A DNA stretch of 64,000 nt, from the NCBI RefSeq assembly GCF_026283925.1, contig NZ_JAPDPF010000005.1, positions 124,001 to 188,000 of the forward strand. The letters are read 5' to 3'. Shown here piece by piece: positions 24,198-33,076 of the stretch. A model generated the notes under the pieces. The model was not told where the DNA came from. It worked only from the letters and a program-made list of their open reading frames with translations, and made no database searches. Position 1 is the stretch's first letter. Every line of letters begins with the position of its first letter. The stretch is from Dyella halodurans (GTDB lineage: Bacteria; Pseudomonadota; Gammaproteobacteria; Xanthomonadales; Rhodanobacteraceae). The translations under genes were made by a program, and so were the position numbers.

Positions 24198-25769
24198 ATG
24201 GCAATCAAGGGACGAACGGCTTTACGACTCGCGGCGGTGATCGTCGGCTTGGCGGCACTGGGCTGGAATCAACTGCACAAGGCCACCGTCACGGAGCCGG
24301 TTGAAGCTGCGCCGGTCGCCACTGCGGCCAAGCCGACCGCGCCGGTCAAGCCGCAGGCCTGGCAGCTCGGCTCGCTCACCCTGACGCCTTGCGAACTGGG
24401 TCAACCCAATAGCGGGCTCTCCACCGCCGCCTGGTGCGTACCTTTCGAGGTTCCGGAGAATCGCGACGACCCGCATAGCCGCAAGATCAAGCTCAGGTTG
24501 GCCATCATCCGCAGCAGTGCGCAGGTGGCCAGCAAGGACATGCTGGTGATGTTGGCGGGCGGCCCGGGCCAGGCGGCGACCGAGTCGTGGCCCGGCGTCG
24601 CCACCGCATTGCAGCCGTTGACCGCCCATCGGCATGTGCTGTTGCTCGATCAGCGCGGTACGGGCGGCTCCAACCCGCTCACCTGCAAGTCGGAGGGCGC
24701 TAACGGCGATGAGGAGGACAATCTCGAGTTCGATCCGGAGCGGCTGCGCGCGGAAACCGCCCAGTGCCTGAAGCAACTCGAAGGCCGCGCCGATCCGCGC
24801 TTCTATACCAGCACGATCGCCGTGCAGGACCTGGAAGAGGTGCGCCAGGCGCTCGGTGCGCCCAGCTTCGACCTGGTCGGCGTCTCCTATGGCACGCGCA
24901 TGGCCCAGCAATACGCCATGCGTCATCCCGATGCCGTGCGCAGCCTGGTGCTCGACGGTGTGGTGCCTAACGAGCTGGTGCTGGGCCAGGACTTCGCGCC
25001 GAATCTGGATGACGCATTGAAGGCGCAGTTTGCCCATTGCACCGCCGACGCGGCCTGCCACAAGCGCTTTGGCGACCCCTACCAGACGCTCTACCAGCTG
25101 CGTGATGCGCTGCGTGCCAACCCGCACATGGTGAGCTTCCGCGACCCACAGACCTATCAGAGCGTGCAGCGGGTGCTCAGCGAGTATTCGCTGGCCAGCG
25201 TGGTGCGCATGTTTGCCTACTCGCCGCTCACGGCAGCCCTGCTGCCCTTGTCGATCGATGCCGCTGCGCATGGCGACGTCGGACCCTTGCTGGGCCAGGC
25301 GAAATTGTTGAGCGGCGACCTGTCGGACACCATGAACGGCGGCATGCAGTCGTCGGTCATTTGCAGTGAGGATGCGGACCTGCTGAGCAAGCGTCCGCAG
25401 GATGCGCACACCATACTCGGCACGCGCATGATCGAAACGCTGCAGGCCGTGTGCTCGGTGTGGCCCAGGGGTTCGCGCCCAGCCGATTTCCATGAGCCCT
25501 TGAAGACCGACAAGCCGGTGTTGCTGTTCTCGGGCGAATACGATCCGGTCACGCCGCCACGCTACGGCGATGCGGTAGCCAGCCACCTGCCGCAGTCGCG
25601 TCATCTGGTGCTCAATGGCCAAGGTCACAACGTGATCAACGCCGGCTGCGCACCGCAAATCGTCAAGCATTTCATCGAGGGCCTCAATCCGAAGGCACTC
25701 GATGTGAAGTGCCTGGATCGGCTGCGGGCCACGCCGACCTTCATCGACTTCAACGGAGCCGCGCCATGA
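24198..25769 (+). CDS. Alpha/beta hydrolase, S33/TAP-like peptidase family, membrane-anchored or exported
   Basis: A 523-aa protein with an N-terminal hydrophobic segment (7-24). The S33 motifs are GGPGQ at 121-125 (oxyanion hole), DQRGTGGS at 151-158 and the nucleophile elbow GVSYG with Ser230. The C-terminal part carries SGEYDPVTPP (Asp) and GQGHNV (His), as in TAP-like hydrolases. Likely a periplasmic exo-peptidase or ester hydrolase. Its stop overlaps the natA-like start (ATGA), so it is coupled to the exporter genes. Confidence 0.9.
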   Translation: MAIKGRTALRLAAVIVGLAALGWNQLHKATVTEPVEAAPVATAAKPTAPVKPQAWQLGSLTLTPCELGQPNSGLSTAAWCVPFEVPENRDDPHSRKIKLRLAIIRSSAQVASKDMLVMLAGGPGQAATESWPGVATALQPLTAHRHVLLLDQRGTGGSNPLTCKSEGANGDEEDNLEFDPERLRAETAQCLKQLEGRADPRFYTSTIAVQDLEEVRQALGAPSFDLVGVSYGTRMAQQYAMRHPDAVRSLVLDGVVPNELVLGQDFAPNLDDALKAQFAHCTADAACHKRFGDPYQTLYQLRDALRANPHMVSFRDPQTYQSVQRVLSEYSLASVVRMFAYSPLTAALLPLSIDAAAHGDVGPLLGQAKLLSGDLSDTMNGGMQSSVICSEDADLLSKRPQDAHTILGTRMIETLQAVCSVWPRGSRPADFHEPLKTDKPVLLFSGEYDPVTPPRYGDAVASHLPQSRHLVLNGQGHNVINAGCAPQIVKHFIEGLNPKALDVKCLDRLRATPTFIDFNGAAP

Positions 25770-26500
25770 TCGAGGTAAGGGACCTGCACAAGGCGTTCGG
25801 CATGGTGAAAGCTGTGGATGGGGTCAGCTTCACCGCGCGCGACGGCGAGATCACCGGGCTGCTCGGGCCCAACGGCGCCGGCAAGACCACCACCCTGCGC
25901 ATGCTCTACACCTTGATGAAGCCCGATCGGGGCCAGGTGATCGTCGATGGCATCGATGCCGCCGCCGACGCGCTTGCCGTGCGTCGCGAACTGGGCGTCC
26001 TGCCCGATGCGCGCGGCCTGTACAAGCGCCTCACCGCGCGCGAAAACATCAACTACTTCGCCAGGCTGCATGGATTGCCCGAGGCGCTGTTGGCGGATCG
26101 GCGCGACGCGCTGATCCATGCGCTGGAGATGGAAGACATCGCCGACCGTCGCACGGAAGGATTCTCGCAGGGTCAACGCGTGAAGACCGCCATTGCCCGC
26201 GCGTTGATCCACGATCCGCGCAACGTGATCCTCGACGAGCCCACCAACGGCCTCGACGTCATGGCGACCCGGGCGCTGCGCAAATTCATGGGTCGGCTCA
26301 AGGCCGAAGGACGTTGCGTGCTGTTTTCCAGCCACATCATGCAGGAGGTGGCGGCGCTGTGCGATCGCATCGTGGTGATTGCGCATGGCCGCGTGGTGGC
26401 CGACGAATCGCCTGCCGCGCTGCGCGAACAAACCGGTGAAGCGAACCTGGAGGATGCCTTCGTGAAGATTATCGGCAGCGATGAGGGACTCGCCGCATGA
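25766..26500 (+). CDS. ABC exporter ATP-binding protein (NatA type)
   Basis: A 244-aa ATPase with Walker A GPNGAGKTTT near residue 36, an FSQGQRVKTAIARAL signature (SQGQ instead of SGGQ, as in NatA) and Walker B NVILDEPTNGLD. The start at 25766 overlaps the hydrolase stop by ATGA, and its own stop overlaps the permease start the same way. NatAB systems export Na+ or are annotated for lipids or peptides; the substrate here is unknown. Confidence 0.9.
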   Translation: MIEVRDLHKAFGMVKAVDGVSFTARDGEITGLLGPNGAGKTTTLRMLYTLMKPDRGQVIVDGIDAAADALAVRRELGVLPDARGLYKRLTARENINYFARLHGLPEALLADRRDALIHALEMEDIADRRTEGFSQGQRVKTAIARALIHDPRNVILDEPTNGLDVMATRALRKFMGRLKAEGRCVLFSSHIMQEVAALCDRIVVIAHGRVVADESPAALREQTGEANLEDAFVKIIGSDEGLAA

Positions 26501-27702
26501 ATGCCGTGAGCTTGAAGATCGAACGAAGCCGCGCCTTCGTCACCGTGTTCCTGAAAGAGGTGAAGGAAAACCTGCGCGATCGCCGCACCATCGTCAGCGC
26601 CTTCCTGACCGGTCCCTTGCTCGGGCCGATCATGCTGGTGATGCTGCTCAACATCACGCTCAACCGGGAGTTCAACAAGGCCGAACAGCCCTTGCCGGTG
26701 CCGGTGATCGGCGCCAATTACGCACCCAACCTGATCGCCGCGTTGAAGGCCGGAGGCATCGTGCCCACGGCTGCCATCGGCAATCCCGAAGTGGCCGTGC
26801 GCAAACAGGATGCGGATGTGGTGATGCGCATTTCGCCCGACTTCGCCACGTCCTGGCGCAGGGGCGAACCGGTGCAGGTCGAGGTGATCTACGACTCCTC
26901 GCAGCGCGACGCGAACACCGCCGTCGAGCGGGTCAGTCAGTTGGTGGAGAGCTATGCGCGCCAGCAGGGCGCGATGCGCCTGGTCGCGCGCGGCCTGGCG
27001 CCCAGCACGGCGTGGCCGGTGACGGCGGCCAGGCGTGACCAGGCCACGGCGCAGGCGCGCGCGGCCTTGATGTTCTCGATCCTGCCGTATTTCTTCGTGC
27101 TCACCGTGTTCATGGGCGGCATGTACCTGGCCATCGATCTGACGGCGGGCGAACGCGAGCGCCAGTCGCTGGAGCCCCTGTTCGCGAACCCGGTGTCGCG
27201 CTGGAAGATCCTCGCCGGCAAGCTGGCTGCGATCTGCGTCTTCTCGATCGCGAGCCTGCTGATCAGCCTGGTGGCATTCGGCGTGGTGGGGCGTTTCATT
27301 CCCACCGAGAAGCTCGGCATGGAGCTGGACCTGGGTCTGCACTTCAGTGGACATGTACTGCTGCTGATGCTGCCCTTGATCGTATTGCTGGCCGCGTTGC
27401 AATCGATGGTGGCGGCATTCGCCAAGAGTTATCGCGAGGCACAGACCTATGTGTCCTTGCTGATGTTCGTGCCCGTGCTCCCCAGCATCCTGTTGTCGAC
27501 CATGCCGATCAAGGCGCAGGGCTGGATGTATGCCGTACCCCTGCTCGGCCAGCACCTTGGCATCATGCAGCTGCTGCGCGGCGACGGCATCGACATGCAG
27601 CAACTGGGTCTCTGCCTGGCCGGCAGCCTGGCGGCCGCCGTGCTGGGCGTGCTGGCGACGGTGCATCTTTACCAGTCGGAGCGGTTGGCCATTTCGAGCT
27701 GA
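26497..27702 (+). CDS. ABC exporter permease (NatB/ABC-2 type)
   Basis: A 401-aa membrane protein with one N-terminal segment, a large extracytoplasmic domain (about residues 55-185), and five or six segments in the C-terminal half, the layout of NatB. ERERQSLEPLFANPVSRW is the typical loop before the second membrane region. Coupled to the natA-like gene by ATGA. Ends just before a REP-B element that may act as terminator. Confidence 0.9.
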   Translation: MNAVSLKIERSRAFVTVFLKEVKENLRDRRTIVSAFLTGPLLGPIMLVMLLNITLNREFNKAEQPLPVPVIGANYAPNLIAALKAGGIVPTAAIGNPEVAVRKQDADVVMRISPDFATSWRRGEPVQVEVIYDSSQRDANTAVERVSQLVESYARQQGAMRLVARGLAPSTAWPVTAARRDQATAQARAALMFSILPYFFVLTVFMGGMYLAIDLTAGERERQSLEPLFANPVSRWKILAGKLAAICVFSIASLLISLVAFGVVGRFIPTEKLGMELDLGLHFSGHVLLLMLPLIVLLAALQSMVAAFAKSYREAQTYVSLLMFVPVLPSILLSTMPIKAQGWMYAVPLLGQHLGIMQLLRGDGIDMQQLGLCLAGSLAAAVLGVLATVHLYQSERLAISS

Positions 27703-27711
27703 CGCACACTT

Positions 27712-27848
27712 CTTCCTCTCCCCTTTGGGGAGAGGACCGAGGTGAGGGGCGGGTGCTCGCGGAAGAGCTAAACAAGAGCCCGCGCTAGGAAAGCGAACCG
27801 CAAGATTGTCTTCCTCACCCCAACCCTCTCCCCGCAGGGGAGAGGGAG
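27712..27848. repeat. REP-B element, copy 1
   Basis: Left part 27712-27760 starts CTTCCTCTCCCCTTTGGGGA; right part about 27813-27848 contains CTCACCCCAACCCTCTCCCC then GCAGGGGAGAGG. Each side folds alone and the two are imperfect inverted repeats. The left 49 bp match 56273-56321 with two differences. Confidence 0.85.
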
Positions 27849-27894
27849 CCAGCACACGCGCTACCATGACGCTTTCCCTACACCGAGAAAGCCC

Positions 27895-29604
27895 ATGCGC
27901 CGCCATCTCCTTGCCCTGAGCCTCGTTGCCGCCCTGGCCGGCTGCAACTCGTCCCATGACAAAGCGCCGGCGGCGCAATCCGCCGCGCCTGCACCGGCTT
28001 CCACTGCACCGGCGACGCCTCCGCCACCGTCGACCGACGCCGAGAACGCGCAACAGCGCATGGCCGCGTATGCGCCGGTCAAGCTCACCGCCGATCTCTC
28101 CGCATTCGATGACCGGCAGAAGCAGATGATTGCGCTGCTGATCGAGGCGGCCGATGTCACCAACGACATCTACTGGCAGCAGTCCTGGGGCGACAAGGCC
28201 GCGCTGATGCAGCGCATTCCGGACGATGCCACGCGTCGCTTCGCCGAGATCAACTACGGCCCGTGGGACCGCCTCGACAACGACCAGCCGTTTGTGGCCG
28301 GTGTCGGCGCGCGCCCGCCCGGCGCTCAGTTCTATCCGGCCGACATGACCAAGGAAGAGTTCGAGCAGGCCGATCTCAAGGACAAGACCGGGCTTTACAA
28401 CGTGCTGCGTCGTGATGCCCAGGGCAGGCTGGTGGTGGTGCCTTATCGCGACGCCTACAAGGCGGAGCTCGAGCGCGCCGCCGGGTTGCTGCGCCAGGCC
28501 GCAGCGCTTTCCGACGACAAGGAATTCGCCAGCTATCTGAAGCAGCGTGCGGACGCCTTGCTCAGTGACGACTACCGCCCCAGCGATTTCGCCTGGATGT
28601 CGATGAAGAACAATCCTGTCGATATCGTGATCGGCCCGATCGAAACCTATGAAGACCAGCTCTACGGCTACAAGGCCAGCTACGAAAGCTATGTGCTGGT
28701 AAAGGACCAGGCGTGGAGTGCGAAGCTGGCGCGCTTCGCCAAGTATCTCCCGGAGCTGCAGCGCGAGCTGCCGGTGGATGACAAGTACAAGGCCGAGAAG
28801 CCAGGCTCGGATGCCGATCTGAATGCCTATTTCGCCGTCTATTACGCGGGCGACGCCAATGTCGGCGCCAAGACCATCGCCATCAACCTGCCCAACGACG
28901 AAGAAGTGCAGCTGAAGAAGGGCACGCGCCGCCTGCAGCTGGAAAACGTGATGCAGGCGAAGTTCGACAAGATCATGCTGCCGATCGCCAGGGAGCTGAT
29001 TGCGGACGACCAGCAGTCGCATCTCACCTTCGATGCCTTCTTCGAGAACACCATGTTCCATGAAGTGGCGCATGGCCTTGGCATCAAGGAGACCCTGACC
29101 GGCAAGGGCCTGGTGCGCAGTGCGTTGAAGGACCAGGCCTCGAGCTTCGAGGAAGGCAAGGCCGATATCCTCGGCCTGTACATGGTCACCAAGCTGGCCG
29201 AAAAGGGCGAGTTGGACAAGTCGAAGCTGATGGACAACTACGTCACCTTCCTCGCCGGCATCCTGCGCTCGGTGCGCTTCGGTGCCAGCGACGCACACGC
29301 CAAGGCGAACATGGTGCGTTTCAACTTCTTCAAGCAGCAGGGCGCTTTCTCGCGCGACGATGCCACCGGCCGTTACCGCGTCGACTTCGACAAGATGACC
29401 GCGGCCATGAACGCGTTGTCAGCCAAGCTGCTCACCATCCAGGGCGACGGCGATTACGAGGCAGCCAGGCAGCTCACCGAGACAATGGGCAAGGTCGACG
29501 CACAACTGGCCGCTGATCTGAAGCGCCTGGACCAGGCAAAGATTCCGGTGGACATCACCTTCGAGCAGGGCCTGGACGTGCTGGGCCTCCCCAAACCCCA
29601 ATAA
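27895..29604 (+). CDS. Peptidase M49-like (dipeptidyl-peptidase III-related) lipoprotein
   Basis: A 569-aa protein with a lipobox LAGC (Cys17) followed by a Pro/Ala-rich linker. The zinc motif is HEVAH at 389-393 and the second motif EEGKAD at 419-424. Classic M49 enzymes have HExxGH with one more residue; the shorter HExxH form is known from a few bacterial relatives. Segments such as INLPNDEEVQLKKGTRRLQL are typical of this bacterial subgroup. Likely a lipid-anchored periplasmic or surface zinc peptidase acting on oligopeptides. Confidence 0.85.
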   Translation: MRRHLLALSLVAALAGCNSSHDKAPAAQSAAPAPASTAPATPPPPSTDAENAQQRMAAYAPVKLTADLSAFDDRQKQMIALLIEAADVTNDIYWQQSWGDKAALMQRIPDDATRRFAEINYGPWDRLDNDQPFVAGVGARPPGAQFYPADMTKEEFEQADLKDKTGLYNVLRRDAQGRLVVVPYRDAYKAELERAAGLLRQAAALSDDKEFASYLKQRADALLSDDYRPSDFAWMSMKNNPVDIVIGPIETYEDQLYGYKASYESYVLVKDQAWSAKLARFAKYLPELQRELPVDDKYKAEKPGSDADLNAYFAVYYAGDANVGAKTIAINLPNDEEVQLKKGTRRLQLENVMQAKFDKIMLPIARELIADDQQSHLTFDAFFENTMFHEVAHGLGIKETLTGKGLVRSALKDQASSFEEGKADILGLYMVTKLAEKGELDKSKLMDNYVTFLAGILRSVRFGASDAHAKANMVRFNFFKQQGAFSRDDATGRYRVDFDKMTAAMNALSAKLLTIQGDGDYEAARQLTETMGKVDAQLAADLKRLDQAKIPVDITFEQGLDVLGLPKPQ

Positions 29605-29609
29605 CGCTA

Positions 29610-30488
29610 CTACCCAGCGGGCACGGGCGCTTCGAAGCTGTCATCGAGATGGGCACGGGCCCATGCGGCGACTGCTTCGGGATGCTCAAGATGCAAATGG
29701 TGGCCGCCGTCCATATGGCTGACGGCGATCTGATCGACGCAATCCGCGCGCGCCTGTATCTGCGCTTCCGGCAGATAGGGGGTTTCCGGCGTCGCCAGCA
29801 ACAGCGCCGTGGGTGCTTCGATGCCGCGCAGCAGGGCATGAATCTGCCCCTCAGCCAGGCGTATCGGTGTGGTCCGGTTGAGTCGGGGGTCGCTGCGCCA
29901 TTGCCAGCCGCCCTCGACCTCGAGCAGGCCGCGTTCCACGATGGGGCGCGCCTGTTCCGGCGGCAGGCCGCTGGCGACGGTGCGGGCGCTGATGGCCAGG
30001 TCGATGGAGGGGAACAGTCGTAGCGCTCGAGCCTGAGCGGGAGCAACCGAGAACCCACTACGGAATCGATGCAGGGTTTGCCGCCCGTTGTCACCCACCG
30101 GTCCGATGCCTTCGATCAACAGCAAGCGCTCGACGTTGTCTGGTATGGCCGCGGCGACCAGTGCCGCGATGCCGGCACCCAGTGAATGGCCCAGGAGTTG
30201 ATAGCGCGTCAGCGCCAGCGCATCGACCGCCGCCAGGACGGCATGAACATAATCGAGGAAGTGATAGTGCATGCCCGGCGGCAAATGATCCGAATGGCCA
30301 TGGCCGGGCAGGTCGAGCGCGATGACCTGCCAGCGGTCGGCCAGCAAGGGTGCCAGCCGGGCGAAGCTGCCGGCGTTGTCCAGCCAGCCATGCAAGGCGA
30401 GCAGGGCAGGTGCATCGGCCTCGCCCCAGACCTGGGCGCGCAAGCGGAAATGCGGCAGGACGATATCCTTTTCGAGCGCTGCATTCAT
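29610..30488 (-). CDS. Alpha/beta hydrolase
   Basis: A 292-aa protein with the fold's marks: LALHGWLDNAGSF (30-42), DLPGHGHSD (59-67), nucleophile elbow GHSLG with Ser102, and a C-terminal DGGHH histidine. No signal peptide. Lies 6 bp downstream of ferrochelatase on the same strand, so it is probably co-transcribed with hemH. Substrate unknown; ester or lipid hydrolases are the usual functions. Confidence 0.9.
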   Translation of the reverse strand: MNAALEKDIVLPHFRLRAQVWGEADAPALLALHGWLDNAGSFARLAPLLADRWQVIALDLPGHGHSDHLPPGMHYHFLDYVHAVLAAVDALALTRYQLLGHSLGAGIAALVAAAIPDNVERLLLIEGIGPVGDNGRQTLHRFRSGFSVAPAQARALRLFPSIDLAISARTVASGLPPEQARPIVERGLLEVEGGWQWRSDPRLNRTTPIRLAEGQIHALLRGIEAPTALLLATPETPYLPEAQIQARADCVDQIAVSHMDGGHHLHLEHPEAVAAWARAHLDDSFEAPVPAG

Positions 30489-30494
30489 GGGGCT

Positions 30495-31592
30495 TTACCT
30501 GAGGGTGAAGGGCTCTTGCCGGGGCCGGTTGCCCGCCGGAGACTCGATGGCGAATTCGTCCCAGCCTTGCGTATGGCGCAGCACCAGCTTGGCCAGGCTT
30601 TCGACCTGGGCGGGCGTATCGTTGAGTGCCGGGATATAGCGTAACTCGCTGCCGCCAGCCGCGCGGAAGAACTCGTGGTTCTGCATCGCGATCTCTTCCA
30701 GGGTTTCCAGGCAGTCCACCGCAAAGCCCGGGCAGGCAACGTCCAGCGTCTTGATGCCGGCGCCGGCCAGCTCGCGCACAGTGGCATCGGTGTACGGCTG
30801 CAGCCAGCGCTCGCGGCCCACGCGCGACTGGAAGCTCACCAGGAGCTGCGTCTCGTCCAGCCGCAAGCGCTCGCGCAGGGCGCGCGCCGTGGCCTGGCAC
30901 TGGTCCTGGTAAGGGTCGCCCAGGCGTACGTAACGCTCCGGAATGCCGTGGAACGACAGCAGCAGTTTGTCGCCGCGACCGTGCACCGCCCACCAGCGCT
31001 CGATGCTGAGGGCGAGCGCTTCTATATGCGCCGCGTCATCGTGGTAATCGTTGACGATGCGCAGCTCCGGCGGCCAGCGTAGCGACTTGAGCGCATCGGC
31101 CACGGCATCGAGCACCGAACCGGTGGACGTTGCCGAATACTGCGGATAGAGCGGCAGCACCAGCAGGCGACGTACGCCTTCGCGCTGCAGTTGTTCGATC
31201 TGATGCTGCACCGAGGGCTCGCCATAGCGCATCGCCAGGGCCACGCGTATCGGGCCCGCCGGGCGCAGTCGCTGCAGCTCTTCGCGCAGGCGCGCGGTCA
31301 GCGCCTCGCTGCCGACGCGCAGCGGCGAACCCTGGGGTGTCCAGATGCGTTGATACGCGTGGGCCGAGCGGGACGGCCGCACGCGCAGGATCACGCCGTG
31401 CAGGACCAGCCACCAGAGCCAGCGCGGGTAATCGATCACGCGAGAGTCGCTGAGAAATTCGGCCAGGTAAGGACGTACCGCCTTCGCGGTGGGTGCCTCC
31501 GGTGTGCCCAGGTTCACCAACAGCACTCCCGCCTGAACGGGCGGGTCATCGGAATCGCCGGCGGGGCCGGTATAGTCGAGGCTATGTGGCAT
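30495..31592 (-). CDS. hemH: Ferrochelatase
   Basis: A 365-aa enzyme that inserts Fe2+ into protoporphyrin IX, the last step of haem synthesis. The start MPHSLDYTGP at 31592 was chosen; the longer open frame crosses the divergent gene. Visible family motifs: GVLLVNLGTPEAPT (22-35), LSDSRVID, YPQYSATSTGSVLDA, the catalytic LLSFHGIPERY, and a C-terminal VACPGFAVDCLETLEEI. Slightly longer than E. coli HemH (320 aa), mainly at the N-terminus. Confidence 0.96.
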   Translation of the reverse strand: MPHSLDYTGPAGDSDDPPVQAGVLLVNLGTPEAPTAKAVRPYLAEFLSDSRVIDYPRWLWWLVLHGVILRVRPSRSAHAYQRIWTPQGSPLRVGSEALTARLREELQRLRPAGPIRVALAMRYGEPSVQHQIEQLQREGVRRLLVLPLYPQYSATSTGSVLDAVADALKSLRWPPELRIVNDYHDDAAHIEALALSIERWWAVHGRGDKLLLSFHGIPERYVRLGDPYQDQCQATARALRERLRLDETQLLVSFQSRVGRERWLQPYTDATVRELAGAGIKTLDVACPGFAVDCLETLEEIAMQNHEFFRAAGGSELRYIPALNDTPAQVESLAKLVLRHTQGWDEFAIESPAGNRPRQEPFTLR

Positions 31593-31698
31593 CGTGGCGC
31601 TGGCGGTGAGAATCGCCGCAGAGTCTGCCACAAGCCGTTTGCGGTTCCGCATGAAGAGTTGCCGCGGGCCGTGCCTGAAATCAGCTTGGGAGTCATCC

Positions 31699-32388
31699 AT
31701 GATCAAAACCCCGCTCCGTCGTCTTTTGCTTGCCAGTCTGATCCTGTTGCTGCCCGTCATGGCAGCACACGCGGAGGATCCGCCGCTCGTGCGCGCCCAG
31801 AATTCGGTGCGCGTGCTCAAAGAGATCATGGAAGCGCCGGACAAGTCGATCCCCCAGGACCTGCTCAAGGACGCCAAGGCCATTGCCGTGATTCCCGACC
31901 TGCTCAAGGTGGGTTTCGTCTTCGGTGGCCGTCGTGGCGAGGGCCTGATCTCGGTGAAGAGCCCCGATGGCACCTGGTCCAACCCCAGCTTCATCACCAT
32001 GACCGGCGGTAGTTTCGGCTTCCAGGCCGGTGTGTCGTCCACCGACGTGATCCTGGTGTTCCGCACCCAGCGTGGCGTGGACAGCATCGTCAACGGCAAA
32101 TTTACCCTTGGCGCCGACGCCGCGGCGGCGGCCGGGCCGGTGGGACGCACCGCCACGGCATCGACCGACAGCCAGTTCAAGGCGGAGATCTACTCCTACT
32201 CGCGCTCCCGTGGGCTGTTCGCCGGCGTCGCCCTGGACGGTTCCGCCCTGCGCATCGATTACGACGCCAACGAGGCGATCTATGGCTCCGGTGTGACGCC
32301 ACGCCGCATCTTCGAAGGCGGCGTCGGCAACGTGGCCGGGCCGGTGGTCGATTTCAGGGACCGTCTGGAGGAGTACACTCAGCGTTGA
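31699..32388 (+). CDS. SYLF (Ysc84-like) domain exported protein
   Basis: A 229-aa protein with a signal peptide (to about residue 24, AAHA). The SYLF/Ysc84 lipid-binding domain fills the rest: DAKAIAVIPDLLKVGFVFGG, GEGLISVKSPDGTWSNPSF, DVILVFRTQRGV and the SRSRGLFAGVALDGSALR segment. GGGAG precedes the ATG at 31699. Divergent from hemH, followed by a hairpin with a short T-run and then tatABC. Function of bacterial members is unclear; phosphoinositide or membrane binding is known for eukaryotic ones. Confidence 0.9.
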   Translation: MIKTPLRRLLLASLILLLPVMAAHAEDPPLVRAQNSVRVLKEIMEAPDKSIPQDLLKDAKAIAVIPDLLKVGFVFGGRRGEGLISVKSPDGTWSNPSFITMTGGSFGFQAGVSSTDVILVFRTQRGVDSIVNGKFTLGADAAAAAGPVGRTATASTDSQFKAEIYSYSRSRGLFAGVALDGSALRIDYDANEAIYGSGVTPRRIFEGGVGNVAGPVVDFRDRLEEYTQR

Positions 32389-32393
32389 TGTGG

Positions 32394-32434
32394 AGCGGCG
32401 GCGCGGCAGCGTGACGGCTGGTTCCGCCGCTTTT
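32394..32434 (+). terminator. Terminator after the SYLF gene
   Basis: AGCGGCGG pairs with CCGCCGCT, an inner CAGC/GCTG stem strengthens the loop, and TTTTA follows. Confidence 0.6.
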
Positions 32435-32454
32435 ACGTCCTTGAGGCCAGATTC

Positions 32455-32688
32455 ATGAGCATTACCCATCTACTCATTCTTCTCGTCGTTGTCGTGCTGA
32501 TCTTCGGTACCAAGAAACTTCGCAATATCGGTGGCGACCTTGGCGGCGCCGTACGCGACTTCAAGAAGGGCCTGGACGGTGACGACGCCAAGCCGGCCCC
32601 GGCGCAGCCGGACGAGCGCCTGCGCGCTGATCCGCCGGTCAGCCCCAGCCAGACCCAGGCTCAGCACGACACCACCGAGCCGAAGTAA
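32455..32688 (+). CDS. tatA: Sec-independent protein translocase subunit TatA
   Basis: A 77-aa protein with an N-terminal membrane helix ([15 protein letters not shown]), the hinge [16 protein letters not shown] and an amphipathic helix, then an acidic disordered tail. TatA forms the protein-conducting assembly that carries folded twin-arginine substrates. GAGG precedes the ATG. First gene of tatABC. Confidence 0.95.
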   Translation: MSITHLLILLVVVVLIFGTKKLRNIGGDLGGAVRDFKKGLDGDDAKPAPAQPDERLRADPPVSPSQTQAQHDTTEPK

Positions 32689-32704
32689 TCCGGGTTAGTG
32701 AGCC

Positions 32705-33076
32705 ATGATTGAAATCAGCTTCGGCAAGCTGATCCTGCTCGCAGTCATTGCGCTGATCGTGCTGGGCCCGGAGAAACTTCCCGGCGCCGCCCGCACCGCC
32801 GGCGCTTTGCTGCGCCGTGTGCGCACGGGCTGGGACAGCGTGCGCGCCGAGGTCGAGCGCGAATTGCAGGTCGAGGAGATTCGCCGCCAGGCGCGTGAGG
32901 CGGCGGACCGGGCCGCGGCTGCCCAGGCCGAGCTGGACGCTACCCTGCGCAAGATGCAGCCGGTCGGCAATGCGGCCGTTTCGCCCGCACCGGCCACCAG
33001 CGAGGCGCCGGGCAACACGGTCACGCCGGTGCTCGAGCCTGCGCCACCCAAGGAAGCCTCGCATGGCGGCGTCTGA
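32705..33076 (+). CDS. tatB: Sec-independent protein translocase subunit TatB
   Basis: A 123-aa protein starting MIEISFGKLILLAVIALIVL, with the TatB LGPEKLPGAARTAGAL hinge, a long amphipathic/coiled helix and a Pro/Ala-rich tail. With TatC it forms the receptor for twin-arginine signal peptides. Sixteen bp after tatA and overlapping tatC by 14 nt. Confidence 0.95.
   Translation: MIEISFGKLILLAVIALIVLGPEKLPGAARTAGALLRRVRTGWDSVRAEVERELQVEEIRRQAREAADRAAAAQAELDATLRKMQPVGNAAVSPAPATSEAPGNTVTPVLEPAPPKEASHGGV

Noticed and set aside
26461-26500. TTATCGGC at the end of natA, which resembles a reversed sigma-28 -10 element
   Set aside because: No CTTTA or CTTGA -35 complement stands at the required 11-bp distance, and it lies inside a coding sequence.
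26173-29298. A 1041-codon open frame on the minus strand across natA, natB and the M49 gene
   Set aside because: Shadow of three well-supported plus-strand genes; low-complexity product, and it crosses a REP element.
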